A DNA stretch of 64,000 bases from Hyphobacterium sp. CCMP332 (GTDB lineage Bacteria > Bacteroidota > Bacteroidia > Cytophagales > CCMP332), in assembly GCA_014323545.1 (NCBI GenBank), contig CP058647.1, positions 1-64,000 on the forward strand, written 5' to 3'. The first letter of the stretch is position 1; each line of letters begins with the position of its first letter. Positions 26,897 through 36,760 of this stretch are shown here, piece after piece. The notes under the pieces were generated by a model. That model worked only from the letters and a program-made list of their open reading frames with translations. It did not search any database and was not told where the DNA came from. The position numbers were made by a program, and so were the translations under genes.

Positions 26897-27820
26897 TTAT
26901 GAACCCGATATATCTTGTTTCTTCATGCTCCAGGGAAAGAGATAACCCTTTGTAAAAGCTACAGATAGGGCAGAAGGAATTTCGGCTTCCGATTGTATCA
27001 CTTTGGCCCTGGATTCCTCAATTTTAGCCATCATCTCCTGTTCGAGGGCGACGGCCTGGGCTCTTCGCTTTTCGGCTTTTGCCTTTGCTATTTCCAGGTC
27101 TGCCATGGCCTGATCTATTTGCAATTTGGCACCAATATTTTTTCCGATATTAATATCGGCTATATCGATCGACAGGATTTCGAATGCGGTGCCTGAATCG
27201 AGGCCATGCGATAAAACCAATTTTGATATTTTACCCGGTTCTTCGAGGACTTGCAGATAACTGGGGGCCGAGCCAATACTCGATATTATTCCCTGACCCA
27301 CACGCGCTTTAATCGTTTCCTCTCCGGCACCTCCAACCAGTTGTTTTATATTAGTGCGAACGGTAACGCGAACATCTGCTATCAACTGAATGCCATCATT
27401 TGAAACAGCCATTATGGATGGCACCACTATGATATAGGGTGTTACGGATATTTGCACGGCTTCAAGCACATTCCTTCCTGCCAGATCAATTGAGCAGGCA
27501 TTGGCAAAGCTCAATTCCAGATTGGCTTTATCTGCAACAATCATGGCTTTAATAACATTTATTACATTGCCCTTGGCGAGATAATGTGTTTCCAAAAGGT
27601 TTGAATTGATGTCTTTTAAACCCGCTTTTTGGCCAAGAATCAATGATCGCGCAATAAGATTGGGTGGTACTTTTCTGAAACGCATAAACGCCAGATCCAA
27701 AAGTCGAATTTTTACGCCAGAAAAAATTGCGGTGATCCAGATATTAAAAGGTAAAAGATAAAAGAGCAGCCAGATGGAAGCCAGAACCAATCCCGCAAAA
27801 ATCATTTCTTGATATACCAT
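26897..27820 (-). CDS. floA: Flotillin-like protein FloA
   Basis: 307 residues, the family length (UPF0365/YqfA). An N-terminal membrane hairpin (residues 8-35) is followed by [19 protein letters not shown], the SPFH-like core ([20 protein letters not shown]), and a C-terminal Ala/Glu/Lys-rich coiled coil ending [15 protein letters not shown]. FloA forms membrane microdomain scaffolds in Firmicutes and occurs in many Bacteroidota. It converges on the hydrogenase operon with a 94-base gap that holds no clear hairpin. Confidence 0.93.
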   Translation of the reverse strand: MVYQEMIFAGLVLASIWLLFYLLPFNIWITAIFSGVKIRLLDLAFMRFRKVPPNLIARSLILGQKAGLKDINSNLLETHYLAKGNVINVIKAMIVADKANLELSFANACSIDLAGRNVLEAVQISVTPYIIVVPSIMAVSNDGIQLIADVRVTVRTNIKQLVGGAGEETIKARVGQGIISSIGSAPSYLQVLEEPGKISKLVLSHGLDSGTAFEILSIDIADINIGKNIGAKLQIDQAMADLEIAKAKAEKRRAQAVALEQEMMAKIEESRAKVIQSEAEIPSALSVAFTKGYLFPWSMKKQDISGS

Positions 27821-28170
27821 TTATGTACAGGATTGTTTGAGCAATAAAAGCGAAAGTTACATCTATTATGCCTGATTTTATTGCTGTATCTAAATTTGAT
27901 TAAGATTTTTCAATTGTTGCATCATATAAAGCTCAGGTTTAGCTTTTAAAGCAAATTGATATTTTTTAATAGTTTCAGTTTTTCAGTGATTAATTCACAA
28001 ATCATTCAAAGCACTGATAAAAATCATTCTAATTTGTTCATGAATTCTGGAATATGCATTTAAAGCTCAACAAGATTAGATAATGCTACTTAAAAGTATA
28101 TTTTTAAAAGGCATAGGAGTCTTTTTCTTTTATTGATAATAGTGAATATCAAAATGCATAATTAAATTAT
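27821..28170. other. 350-base intergenic region between floA and the histidine kinase gene
   Basis: A divergent promoter region. It is strongly AT-rich and has no open frame or clear repeat. Both promoters must lie here, but I see no confident -33/-7 match. Confidence 0.5.
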
Positions 28171-29232
28171 ATGGAATCTTCCAGAATTTTTGATGCCCTG
28201 AGCGACGTTGTAGTAATCTGTGATAAATACTCAAAAATAATTGAAGTTTCACCATCAATTGAAGACATTTTTCTATACAAAAGGGAAGAAGTGATAGGTG
28301 AGGATTTGAATATTCTCATACCACAGCGATTTCACAAAGGCCATCAAAAGATGTTTAAGAGCTATACCCAAAACCCTGTTTCAAGAAGGATGGGAACCGG
28401 GCGGAAGTTATTTGCTATTGATAAAAACGGGGATGAATTCTCTATTGACATTTCACTTTCATCTGCAGTAGAGAATGGCCAAATGATGTTCATTGCCATA
28501 ATTAGAGACATTAGTGATATCATTCAAATACAAAGAAAACTGGAGGAGGCCAATTTAGAATTAGTGTCCAGAAATAAAGAACTCGATCAATTTGCACATA
28601 TTGTTTCACACGACCTTAAGTCGCCCATAAATAACATTACAGCATTAATTAACCTAATAAAAAGCGATCACCTTGAAAATATAGGTAAGGAAGGAAGGGA
28701 ATTGTTTAAACTTGTTGAAAAGTCGAGTTTGAGAATGAATGGCCTGATCGAAGCCGTTCTCAGTTATTCAAGAGCGGGGCATTCACAAATAGAAAAAAGC
28801 AAATACAATCTGCAGGATTTGATAGCCGAAGTGGTTGAAAATCTTCAAATAAAAGAAAGCTTTGAAATCATTAACAGGGTTGAAAATCTGGATCTACATT
28901 CCAACAGAACACAGATGTTTCAGGTGCTTTCCAATCTGATCGGCAATGCAATAAAATATCACGACAAGAAAAAGGGCAGGGTAGTGCTGAGTTCGAAAAC
29001 AACCATCGATGAAATAGAAATAAGCGTAAAAGACGATGGTCCCGGAATAGAGGAAAAATACCACAATACCTTATTTAACATATTCAGCAAGGCCCACAGC
29101 TCTTCAAGAAAAGACAGCAGTGGAATAGGATTGGCGATTGTCAAGAAACTGGTAAAACAGAATAATGGAACAATCAAAGTTATTTCTGCCCCGGGGCGGG
29201 GATCTGAGTTTATTTTTACCTGGAAAAAATAG
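28171..29232 (+). CDS. Cytosolic PAS-domain sensor histidine kinase
   Basis: 353 residues, no membrane helix. A PAS domain spans residues 1-120 (VVVICDKYSKIIEVSPSIED; a terminal FIAIIRDISD segment). A HisKA domain has His147 in FAHIVSHDLKSPINN. A HATPase_c domain has the N box NLIGNAIKYH, G1 DDGPGIEEKY and G2 SGIGLAIVKKL. No response regulator is adjacent, so it is an orphan kinase. The PAS contains no obvious heme or flavin-binding motif. Confidence 0.92.
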   Translation: MESSRIFDALSDVVVICDKYSKIIEVSPSIEDIFLYKREEVIGEDLNILIPQRFHKGHQKMFKSYTQNPVSRRMGTGRKLFAIDKNGDEFSIDISLSSAVENGQMMFIAIIRDISDIIQIQRKLEEANLELVSRNKELDQFAHIVSHDLKSPINNITALINLIKSDHLENIGKEGRELFKLVEKSSLRMNGLIEAVLSYSRAGHSQIEKSKYNLQDLIAEVVENLQIKESFEIINRVENLDLHSNRTQMFQVLSNLIGNAIKYHDKKKGRVVLSSKTTIDEIEISVKDDGPGIEEKYHNTLFNIFSKAHSSSRKDSSGIGLAIVKKLVKQNNGTIKVISAPGRGSEFIFTWKK

Positions 29233-29292
29233 GGCAATTCAAACTTTACCCATTTATTAATTACAAATCCAATTGAATAAGACTAAATAGCT

Positions 29293-29844
29293 TTATTGCA
29301 AGATAACTGGAACAGTAAACTTGCTTTGAACCCATACAAAGTTGATTGTGACGCCTTCATCATTAGGACTAAACCCGATGGTAAAGGTCTCTACTTCGGA
29401 TGCAGGTTTTTCAACAGGCGCATCAACGGTAAGTATGTCCAATTCGGGATCGGGCTCCGATACACCAAAAAACACATCAGTTTCAGAGTTTAAAGTTACT
29501 TTAAACACATCAGGTCCCGGAACCGCATACATACGATAGGTTCCTGCTTTAATAGGCTCACCGGCAAATAAAACATCCTTATTAAAGGTAATTTCCGTAG
29601 CCGCATTGGCACCTAATCTCCAGTATTTACCATAGGGCTGTAAGGCACCATCTTCCTCAGAACCAAAAATAAGTCTGCCTTTTTTAGAAGGCTGAGAGTA
29701 TTCGATGGTAATTTCCAGTCCGTCCTGGTTATAAGTGGCCGTTGCCGGAGGACTGACAGGAGTGGCAATAAATAAACCGTAAAGGGACCAGAGGATAAAA
29801 ACCCCAAGAAGGATTCCAATTCCAATTAATATTTTTTTTAGCAT
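29293..29844 (-). CDS. DUF2911 membrane-anchored protein
   Basis: 183 residues with one N-terminal membrane helix (residues 4-26) and a DUF2911 domain typical of Bacteroidota: ITIEYSQPSKKGRLIFG, YGKYWRLGANAATEITF, and AGTYRMYAVPG. The function of the family is unknown; it is predicted to be a periplasmic beta-sandwich. It starts 20 bases downstream of the helicase stop, on the same strand. Confidence 0.85.
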   Translation of the reverse strand: MLKKILIGIGILLGVFILWSLYGLFIATPVSPPATATYNQDGLEITIEYSQPSKKGRLIFGSEEDGALQPYGKYWRLGANAATEITFNKDVLFAGEPIKAGTYRMYAVPGPDVFKVTLNSETDVFFGVSEPDPELDILTVDAPVEKPASEVETFTIGFSPNDEGVTINFVWVQSKFTVPVILQ

Positions 29845-29864
29845 GATTTCTGATTTTAGTGCGT

Positions 29865-32039
29865 CTAAGTTAATCTATTCTGATGAGCAATTACCATTTT
29901 GATCTCTCCATAGGAATAATTTTTAGGTAGATTAGATTTGATTTCTGCCAGGCCCACTGCATCGGATTCAAGCACCTTTTGTATTTTCTTGATTTTGGTA
30001 TTGGATACCAGATCTTCGATTGGAATCTTACCTGTTTTAATATATTCTGCCAAATGGCCTTCGATGGTACTTTCCACCAATGCTCTTTCTGCTGCAATTT
30101 CCTTAATTGTTTTGCCATTTTGAAATAATTTAAAGCTGATCTCAGCCGTAGGCGTTTTATCCTTGGCAGGCTTTTTCACTTTTCCGGATATCAAATCCTT
30201 GCTGAGACGGGATTTAAATTTTTCTCCAAAATCAGCGCCCGATTTCAAATTCCCAATTAAATAAGAAAAGCGTTCTATATCCTGTATTTTTCGAATCAGG
30301 ACATCGCTTATTTCTTCCAACTCTTTGCGATAAGCTTTTACCTTTTTCTCTTTTGCTATTTCAGCCGCATGCGCCTGAATCTTTTCTGCAATGGGCAGGA
30401 GTTTATCTAGAAAATAACGTTCTGCTTTTGTGCTTCTATCGGCTAAGCGATCGAGATAATCCGCATGGCCTAGAATGCGCTGAATTTCCTTTGAAAAACC
30501 TTCTCCTATGCCTCTTAATTCCTGTATTTCATCCAAAATCGCTTTTGTCCATTCGCTGTATTTCTGTTTGATGGAGCGATTTTCATCTTTGTTAAAGCCT
30601 TTCTGATGATGCTTTAGTTTATTGTGCAATGTTGAAAGATCATAGGCATTCTGTCCAAGCTCCAATACAAATGCCTTTTGATTGTCTTCAAGATTTTCTT
30701 CCAATTCTTTTTGTTCCAATTGTGCGGCATTGAATCGGGCCAGACTCTCGTCAATTTTTGGAGGATTTTCAGGAAGGGGAGAGGATAAAACCAATCCTTT
30801 GAGCGAAGTCAGCCGCGAAAGAGCCACATAGAGCTGTCCGGGAGCAAAAGTGCCCGAAAGATCCAGAATGGCCTTTTCAAAAGTTAAACCCTGACTTTTA
30901 TGAATCGTCACCGCCCAGGCCAGTTTGATTGGGAATTGCTTAAAACTTCCGAGATAACTTTCTTCAATTTCATTGCTTTCTTTATCGAGAATGTATCTTT
31001 TGTTTTCCCAGATATAGGGACTCACCAAAACTTCTGATCCGTTTTCAAATTGAACCCATATTTCTTCCTGCGAAAGACTCGAAATCAAGCCGATTTTACC
31101 GTTAAAAAATTGCCCTTCGCCGCTCGGATCGTTTTTAATAAACATGACCTGCGCGCCTTCTTTTAATAGCAATTGCTCAGAAGTTGGAAACATACTTTCG
31201 GGAAAATTGCCATCAATTTCGGCATGAAAGGTATAAAGCGATGCATCCAGATCACTCAGTTTTTGCTGATTGAGTTTATCCGCGCGATAATTATGCGTGG
31301 TTAAATGTATAAAGCCGGCTTCCCCCGCTTCGGCAAAATCGGGATTGTAATAGCCATTAAGGAAATTAAGGTCCTCTTGACTTTGCTCATTGTGCCGCAA
31401 ACGGTTGAGCAATTCGATAAATTCCTGATCATCCTGACGGAATATTTTCCTGAGTTCCACATGAATGGGTGGATTGTTTTCAAGTGCTTTGGAATAAAAA
31501 AAGTAAAGACTCGGATAGTAATGACCCAGCAGTCTTTTCTCATGTTCTTTGACTACCGGAGGCAATTGCATTAAATCACCAATAAATAGAATTTGAAGCG
31601 CACCAAAAGGAGAGGAGTTTTTACGGAGGTAACGCAAAGTAAAATCAATGCAATCGAGTAGATCGGCGCGAAGCATGCTGACCTCATCGATAATTAAAAG
31701 CTCAATTTCATTGATGAGCTGTCTTTTGCTGGCATTAAATTTAAAGTCCTGAAAAAGGGTCTTTGGGATGGACACCCGGTCATTTGTTTGCTCCAGGGCT
31801 ATATTTTCCGGAATAAAAGACCCAAAGGGCAATTGCAAAAGCGAATGGAGCGTAACACCGCCCGCATTAATGGCGGCAATACCCGTTGGAGCTGCAACCA
31901 CCGCTTTTTTATGCGTATGGTCGATGATGTATTTGAGAAAAGTCGTTTTTCCCGTTCCCGCTTTTCCAGTGAGAAATATATGCCTGTTGGTTGTATTGAT
32001 ATAGCTGGCCGCCAGTTTGGCCATGGCCTGTAATTCCAT
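29865..32039 (-). CDS. Pif1-like ATP-dependent helicase with C-terminal HTH
   Basis: 724 residues. Walker A FLTGKAGTGKTTFLKYI (about residue 20-35), Walker B LLIIDEVSMLRADLLD, an LFIGDLMQLPPV motif, and the motif V/VI region VTIHKSQGLTFEKAIL with YVALSRLTSLKGL are all as in Pif1/RecD-like SF1B helicases. After a charged region the C-terminus has a helicase-associated helix-turn-helix (FQNGKTIKEIAAERALVEST). It likely resolves G-quadruplexes or R-loops, or assists replication. It may be co-transcribed with the DUF2911 gene. Confidence 0.92.
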   Translation of the reverse strand: MELQAMAKLAASYINTTNRHIFLTGKAGTGKTTFLKYIIDHTHKKAVVAAPTGIAAINAGGVTLHSLLQLPFGSFIPENIALEQTNDRVSIPKTLFQDFKFNASKRQLINEIELLIIDEVSMLRADLLDCIDFTLRYLRKNSSPFGALQILFIGDLMQLPPVVKEHEKRLLGHYYPSLYFFYSKALENNPPIHVELRKIFRQDDQEFIELLNRLRHNEQSQEDLNFLNGYYNPDFAEAGEAGFIHLTTHNYRADKLNQQKLSDLDASLYTFHAEIDGNFPESMFPTSEQLLLKEGAQVMFIKNDPSGEGQFFNGKIGLISSLSQEEIWVQFENGSEVLVSPYIWENKRYILDKESNEIEESYLGSFKQFPIKLAWAVTIHKSQGLTFEKAILDLSGTFAPGQLYVALSRLTSLKGLVLSSPLPENPPKIDESLARFNAAQLEQKELEENLEDNQKAFVLELGQNAYDLSTLHNKLKHHQKGFNKDENRSIKQKYSEWTKAILDEIQELRGIGEGFSKEIQRILGHADYLDRLADRSTKAERYFLDKLLPIAEKIQAHAAEIAKEKKVKAYRKELEEISDVLIRKIQDIERFSYLIGNLKSGADFGEKFKSRLSKDLISGKVKKPAKDKTPTAEISFKLFQNGKTIKEIAAERALVESTIEGHLAEYIKTGKIPIEDLVSNTKIKKIQKVLESDAVGLAEIKSNLPKNYSYGEIKMVIAHQNRLT

Positions 32040-32263
32040 AGCTGGTAAAAATAAGGACAGATTTCACATTATTTTATGAGAATGTGTGAAGGGGGGAAAT
32101 TAAGAATTAAAAATTAAAAATTATCAATCAAAAATGTGCACGTCAATGTCCAGCTTTGCTGGTTAACATAATATAAATTATCTAACAAATATATAATATA
32201 CAGCCAATTCAAGTCGCTTGAATATTTAAAGCGCTAATATTGCATCGAATTAATTAAATACAG

Positions 32264-33184
32264 ATGCCTGTAAATTTTTCGCAGTATATCGACAAAGCCT
32301 TTGAAAAAATCCAATCGATTAAGGATCAGGGTAAACTCGCGAATTATATTCCCGAGCTGGCGCGAATAAATCCGGATAAATTTGGTGTGCATCTCTATAC
32401 ACGCGAGGCTGAGAATTATGGCAAAGGCGATTACAAAGAGAAATTCTCGGTACAGAGCATTGCCAAAGTCCTTTCTTTAAGCCTGGCTTAAGAGCGCACA
32501 GGTGAAAAACTCTGGAAACGCATTCATGTGGAACCCAGCGGTACCAAATTCGATTCGCTTATCCTGCTCGAAACCAATGATGGCATTCCCAGAAATCCCT
32601 TTGTCAATTCCGGTGCCCTGGTGGTATGCGATATTCTCATTTCACAACTAAAAGATGCTAAAAGCGAGTTTTTAAGCTTTGCACAGGAGATTTCAGGCTA
32701 TGGCGATCTCTCCTATTCTCAAAAGATTGCCCAATCGGAGAAAGTGCATGGCTACAGAAATGTTGCGCTTTGCAATTTTATCAAATCCTTTGGCAACATT
32801 AAAAACGAACCTGAAGAGGTGCTGGATTTTTATTTTACCATGTGCTCGCTGGAAATGAGCTGTATGGAACTTTCGCATTGTTTTTCTTTTTTGGCCAATG
32901 GCGGCAAGCGTTTTGGTCATAACACACAGATCATCTCCAAAATGAAATCCAAACGGATTAATGCCCTTATGCTCACCTGTGGTTTTTACGATGAATCGGG
33001 TGAATTTGCCTTTAAGGTGGGTTTACCGGGAAAAAGTGGCGTCGGTGGCGGTATTGTGGCACTCAACCCCAATAATTACTCTATTGCTGTATGGAGTCCC
33101 CGCTTGAATGCCATGGGTAATTCCTATAAGGGTATGCGTTTTCTCGAAGAATTGACCACCCATTCCGAGCTTTCCATTTTCTGA
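32264..33184 (+). pseudogene. glsA: Glutaminase gene interrupted by one in-frame stop
   Basis: Read through, this is a 306-codon frame of normal glutaminase length, converting glutamine to glutamate and ammonia. The first part (32264-32491) carries the catalytic SxxK serine motif (FSVQSIAKV). A TAA at 32489-32491 then interrupts it. The same frame continues with ERTGEKLWKRIHVEPSGTKF, NSGALVV and GKSGVGGGIVALNPN to a normal stop at 33184. The TAA falls where homologues usually have an aromatic or hydrophobic residue, so a single base change explains it. The rest of the frame is undamaged, so the change is recent or a sequence error. An internal ATG at 32528 could only produce a fragment without the catalytic Ser. 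Confidence 0.88.
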
Positions 33185-33306
33185 TCTCCTATTCTTTTAA
33201 TGGCAATCTTTTTGGCAGCAGTATTTCAAAAAGAATATTTGAAGCCATCTATGAATTTTTGGCCTTTTCAAGCTGTTAGGTTTAATCTTTTCCAAATCCA
33301 AAAACA

Positions 33307-33675
33307 ATGCCCTCAATCCGGGGTTTTAAGCATATGATTTACATCCTTGCGCTTATTTCTGCCGCTTCCTTTTTGTATTATGGATTGAATTGTCTTCTTA
33401 GCTTTAAAATGAAGGAAGAATTCCGGCGTTTTGGTTTGGATGCACAACGCCAACTAACCGGTATCTTACAATTACTCGGCGCGATGGGTTTATTGGTGGG
33501 TGTTTTCTTATCGGCCGGAATCGGCGCTTTGGCCGCCGCTGGCTTGTCATTGCTTATGCTTTTTGGTTTTGCTGTCCGTCTTAAAGTAAGAGATGGCCTC
33601 CTCGCCTCCCTGCCCAGTTTTATTTTTATGCTTTTAAATGCCTATCTCAGCTATGGTTTTTATCTATTGCTCTGA
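33307..33675 (+). CDS. DoxX-like membrane protein
   Basis: 122 residues, four membrane helices. The pattern (FKMKEEFRRFGLDAQRQLTG, then LGAMGLLVG) fits the DoxX-like family of Bacteroidota, which has no settled function. The start may be the Met at residue 10 (33334), directly before the first helix. It converges on a second DoxX-like gene 16 bases away. Confidence 0.72.
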   Translation: MPSIRGFKHMIYILALISAASFLYYGLNCLLSFKMKEEFRRFGLDAQRQLTGILQLLGAMGLLVGVFLSAGIGALAAAGLSLLMLFGFAVRLKVRDGLLASLPSFIFMLLNAYLSYGFYLLL

Positions 33676-33691
33676 TTGGCTACAAGCAGGC

Positions 33692-34054
33692 TTATATAAA
33701 ATAAATCACCAACGATAATGCCAGAAATAAAAGTGCAGGATAGGTTTGTTTGAACGAATCCTTGACTTTTACATGCATGCTCACTGCTCCCAACATCATA
33801 AAGGCCAGACCCAATGCGGCAATCATTTCAAGCGAAGGATAATAGATAGAGATCAGCAATAGCAATGATAGTGCAACTTTTATAGTGCCTACAGCAAACA
33901 TCACCCAGCTCGGCAATCCATAGACAGCGAATTCTTCTTTGAGCGACTTGGCATCACCCCCGCGAAAAGGGCTTGATTTTTTACCGCGCAGCAGCCATAC
34001 ATTGAGAATGCTCAGACCCACTACGATTTTTAGTACAATTTCAAGGTATTCCAT
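33692..34054 (-). CDS. Second DoxX-like membrane protein
   Basis: 120 residues, four helices, with the same plan as its convergent neighbour: a polar loop SLKEEFAVYGLPSWVM after helix 1, then VGTIKVALSLLL and LGAVSMHVKVKD. The two are probably distant paralogues. Function unknown. Confidence 0.75.
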   Translation of the reverse strand: MEYLEIVLKIVVGLSILNVWLLRGKKSSPFRGGDAKSLKEEFAVYGLPSWVMFAVGTIKVALSLLLLISIYYPSLEMIAALGLAFMMLGAVSMHVKVKDSFKQTYPALLFLALSLVIYFI

Positions 34055-34771
34055 AAAATCATTATTTAATAATATTAATCTACATATATTAATAATAATT
34101 CGAGTTGAATTGTTTTCTTCAGCCCTCGAAAAGATTTGCCTTGTTCACCAATCTCAAACCAATTGATCCTTTACACTTTCCAATCCCAAATTAAACAGTG
34201 AATTTTTCGTGAGCCGAATTGCTTTTGTTTGCATTTTGAATTAAGTCTTCGCCCAACAGCAGGGTTTTATCGAATTCTTTAAATTCAGTAATTATTTTCG
34301 AAAAAATCGTAAACGCAAAATATGAATTCCATTTGCGGGATTACGGCGGATTTACTGTTTTTTTAGTTTCCTATATAAAGATGCCAATGATGATGTTTAT
34401 ACAATCGATTTGGGCAGCCCCAAAATTGCATTCAGAAATACAGCGAGGCCTTAAAATGGCATTGTCAAGCAGCAATGATCAACAATTTTGTTCTGGGAGA
34501 ATATTATGAAAGTGGCAGTCAACTTTTTAATATAGCCAAAGTAATATTGACCTGGGAAATTATGTTGCAGCTTTATAGAACCATATAAAATTTTGTCTCG
34601 TTCTGCTCAAAATCAACAGATTGCTTCACTCTTATACTCGAATGGTTTTGAAAAGCTACTTTAATACAACTATCTAAGGCTTTGATATTCTGTAATATAT
34701 ATTTAAATAATTGATAAAATAGAAGGATTCTAATTGCATTTGGTTAAATTTATTCTGTTTAATCCAAGAGC
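34055..34771. other. 717-base region without an intact gene
   Basis: No convincing gene is present on either strand. Around 34315-34560 there are short protein-like stretches in different plus-strand frames (for example FLYKDANDDVYTIDLG and NNFVLGEYYESGSQLF), broken by stops and frame changes. These look like remains of a decayed coding sequence, but I cannot name its family. The last 90 bases are AT-rich and probably hold the promoter of the next gene. Confidence 0.3.
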
Positions 34772-35647
34772 ATGTGGCAAAAAAAGCAACTACTCCGAAC
34801 TTCCCAATTGCTTGTATTACTTATTTTTATAAGTAGTAATTCCTTTTTTCAAAATCTTGACTCCCTTCCATTCAAAAAAGTCAATATTTATTCGGGCAAA
34901 TACATAATTGATCGGTTTGGCTTTTCAGAACTCAGAATCAAAACAAGATCGCCTCAAATCAGTCCTGTTGATAAAATTTCTCTTGGAGAAAGCAAACTGG
35001 CTGGCACTTTGACATTATTTACGGGAATGCAAACAAGCCTGGAATCGAATAGTATTTTTCTCATCGAAAATTACATGAAAGATATGAAAAGCGGCAAGTT
35101 GTATTTGTTTCAAGTCTATGTGGAAGGCAGCTATGAGAAGAGCAAAGAGCGCATCAACAATCCCGATGGAAGTGTTTCCACCAATACGGTAGAACAATAT
35201 GATCTGAACTGGGAAAACGCAAATATTGGATTTCTAATTCTAAACAATGATACTCTCAGCACATTTAATATAGTACTTCGGGAAAATAGCGATTCGCTTT
35301 CACATTTTTGGAGGAGCTTTAATCAAAGAAAATATGGATGGATAAGTCAAAAACTGGCGCGATATGCTGATTATGAATTATCCCAAGATTTTATGATCCT
35401 GGGGGTCTTTAAAAAAGAGCCCTACAAACTTATCAGCAGCGCCAAGTATTTCAGAACACATTTGTTAAAGGGAGAATTGCTTAGTATGGAATGGCAGGAT
35501 TCACCTCAAATGGGTTTAACATCAAAGAAAAACAGGGTCAATCCATATCTCTTATACCCTAAAGCGGATGAGAAATTGGCCAGGGATCATCTCCTGCTCT
35601 GTGCCATGGCCCGAAGTTTTTCGATAACGCTAAGCAGATATAAATGA
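34772..35647 (+). CDS. Hypothetical exported protein
   Basis: 291 residues. An N-terminal hydrophobic segment (residues 12-27) may be a signal peptide or anchor. The body is mixed alpha/beta with YLFQVYVEGSYEKSKER and IGFLILNNDTLSTFNIVLREN, and no recognisable catalytic motif. I do not recognise the family. It stands alone, flanked upstream by the decayed region and downstream by the convergent cupin gene. Confidence 0.6.
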   Translation: MWQKKQLLRTSQLLVLLIFISSNSFFQNLDSLPFKKVNIYSGKYIIDRFGFSELRIKTRSPQISPVDKISLGESKLAGTLTLFTGMQTSLESNSIFLIENYMKDMKSGKLYLFQVYVEGSYEKSKERINNPDGSVSTNTVEQYDLNWENANIGFLILNNDTLSTFNIVLRENSDSLSHFWRSFNQRKYGWISQKLARYADYELSQDFMILGVFKKEPYKLISSAKYFRTHLLKGELLSMEWQDSPQMGLTSKKNRVNPYLLYPKADEKLARDHLLLCAMARSFSITLSRYK

Positions 35648-35746
35648 ATATTATTTTGAAAGCATAATCATTATAAATTGGTTCTTTTATTTGAGATTTG
35701 AATCAATTCTATAAGCATTTCTAATTATTTACCTCTTAGGATGGCT

Positions 35747-35784
35747 GCAAAAAATTAAAAAGGGATTTGCTTTCCCAAATCCCT
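35747..35784 (-). terminator. Rho-independent terminator of the cupin gene
   Basis: A 9-bp perfect stem, AGGGATTTG/CAAATCCCT (35761-35769 and 35776-35784), with a 6-base loop. Read on the minus strand it is followed by a T-rich run (TTTTAATTTTTTG). It lies 42 bases after the cupin gene stop. Confidence 0.8.
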
Positions 35785-35825
35785 CTAAGTTAAATTAACT
35801 TTAAATAAGTTTAAGAATATTATTT

Positions 35826-36641
35826 CTATGCTCCTTCTCCAAACATGATCAGTATTACTTCTACAGCCTCTTCCCTGTCATTCCACCATTTGTGATTGGA
35901 ATTAGCAGGAATAAATACGGTATTACCCTCAGAAATGGTTACACTTTTTCCATCTACCTCACCATCAATGGTGCCTTTAATTGTTACGGCGAGCATTGGA
36001 AAAGGCGCCGCCTGTTCTCTCGCATCATCTCTCACTCTTTCACCGGGTAAAATTCTGTACCAGGCAGTCCTCAGCCCTTTTTCATAATAAAAAATAGTGA
36101 AATTCGAGCCATGCGCCTGTCTCGTTAGTTCTTCTCTGAACGGGATGATTTCAGGAAAGCCTTTTGTCCAGAAATGAAAAGAAAAAGCATTGAGTTTGCT
36201 GTCCTCATCCTCATTCGGTTTGAAGCCATTGATTTCATTGACGCTCATTGGGGTATAGTCGGAAGCAAAGGCTTTTCCTTGTGCGGTCAATGCGTTTATC
36301 TTATTTTCATAAATGGCATTAAGTGTTTCAAATTCAATACTATATGCATAGCATGGAGTATCGGGCAAACCCTCTTTTAAATTGACCAGCCATTTTCCAT
36401 TTTCCCGGAGGCCTTTAATGTTTACTGTCCATTGACCTGCATTTGGTATTTCAATACCAATTACTCGGGCTTCTTTTGCAAAACGATCTTCCTGGTAATC
36501 TTTTACAAATGATTTTATAATTTTTTCTGCTATTGCTTTTTGTTCGGAATCAATATCAGACTTAGAAGTTGGACTTTGAGCTAGGAGCAAATTTGTCGTT
36601 AACAGTGCCAATAGACATGTAATCAATGTTCTCTTTTTCAT
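35826..36641 (-). CDS. Exported cupin-domain protein
   Basis: 271 residues with a Sec signal peptide (cleavage probably after LLLAQ near residue 22). The N-terminal 100 residues resemble a small SCP2-like domain (GQWTVNIKGLRENGKWLVN). The C-terminal 90 residues are a cupin (GNTVFIPANSNHKWWN), with the expected His but few other metal ligands. The role may be sensing or binding a small ligand in the periplasm. It lies 119 bases downstream of the LytTR regulator on the same strand. Confidence 0.7.
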   Translation of the reverse strand: MKKRTLITCLLALLTTNLLLAQSPTSKSDIDSEQKAIAEKIIKSFVKDYQEDRFAKEARVIGIEIPNAGQWTVNIKGLRENGKWLVNLKEGLPDTPCYAYSIEFETLNAIYENKINALTAQGKAFASDYTPMSVNEINGFKPNEDEDSKLNAFSFHFWTKGFPEIIPFREELTRQAHGSNFTIFYYEKGLRTAWYRILPGERVRDDAREQAAPFPMLAVTIKGTIDGEVDGKSVTISEGNTVFIPANSNHKWWNDREEAVEVILIMFGEGA

Positions 36642-36760
36642 AATTATTAAATTTTAAATTTGACTTTCTCCAATCCCTCGATTGAATTCGAATTTCAAAT
36701 AAGTCCTTGAAAAGGCTCTGCTACAAGTCAGAAAAACGTTTTGTGGAGAACGATGCCGAT

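Noticed and set aside
32064-32089. Imperfect inverted repeat (TTCACATT...AATGTGTGAA) upstream of the helicase
   Set aside because: The arms do not pair cleanly and nothing else supports an operator or terminator role.
32145-32165. Hairpin CCAGCTTTGCTGG as a terminator or riboswitch
   Set aside because: It has only 5 bp, no T run on either strand, and is upstream of the helicase gene and not after a gene.
32489-32491. Recoded amino acid (selenocysteine or pyrrolysine) at the glutaminase stop
   Set aside because: The codon is TAA, not TGA or TAG, so neither known recoding applies.
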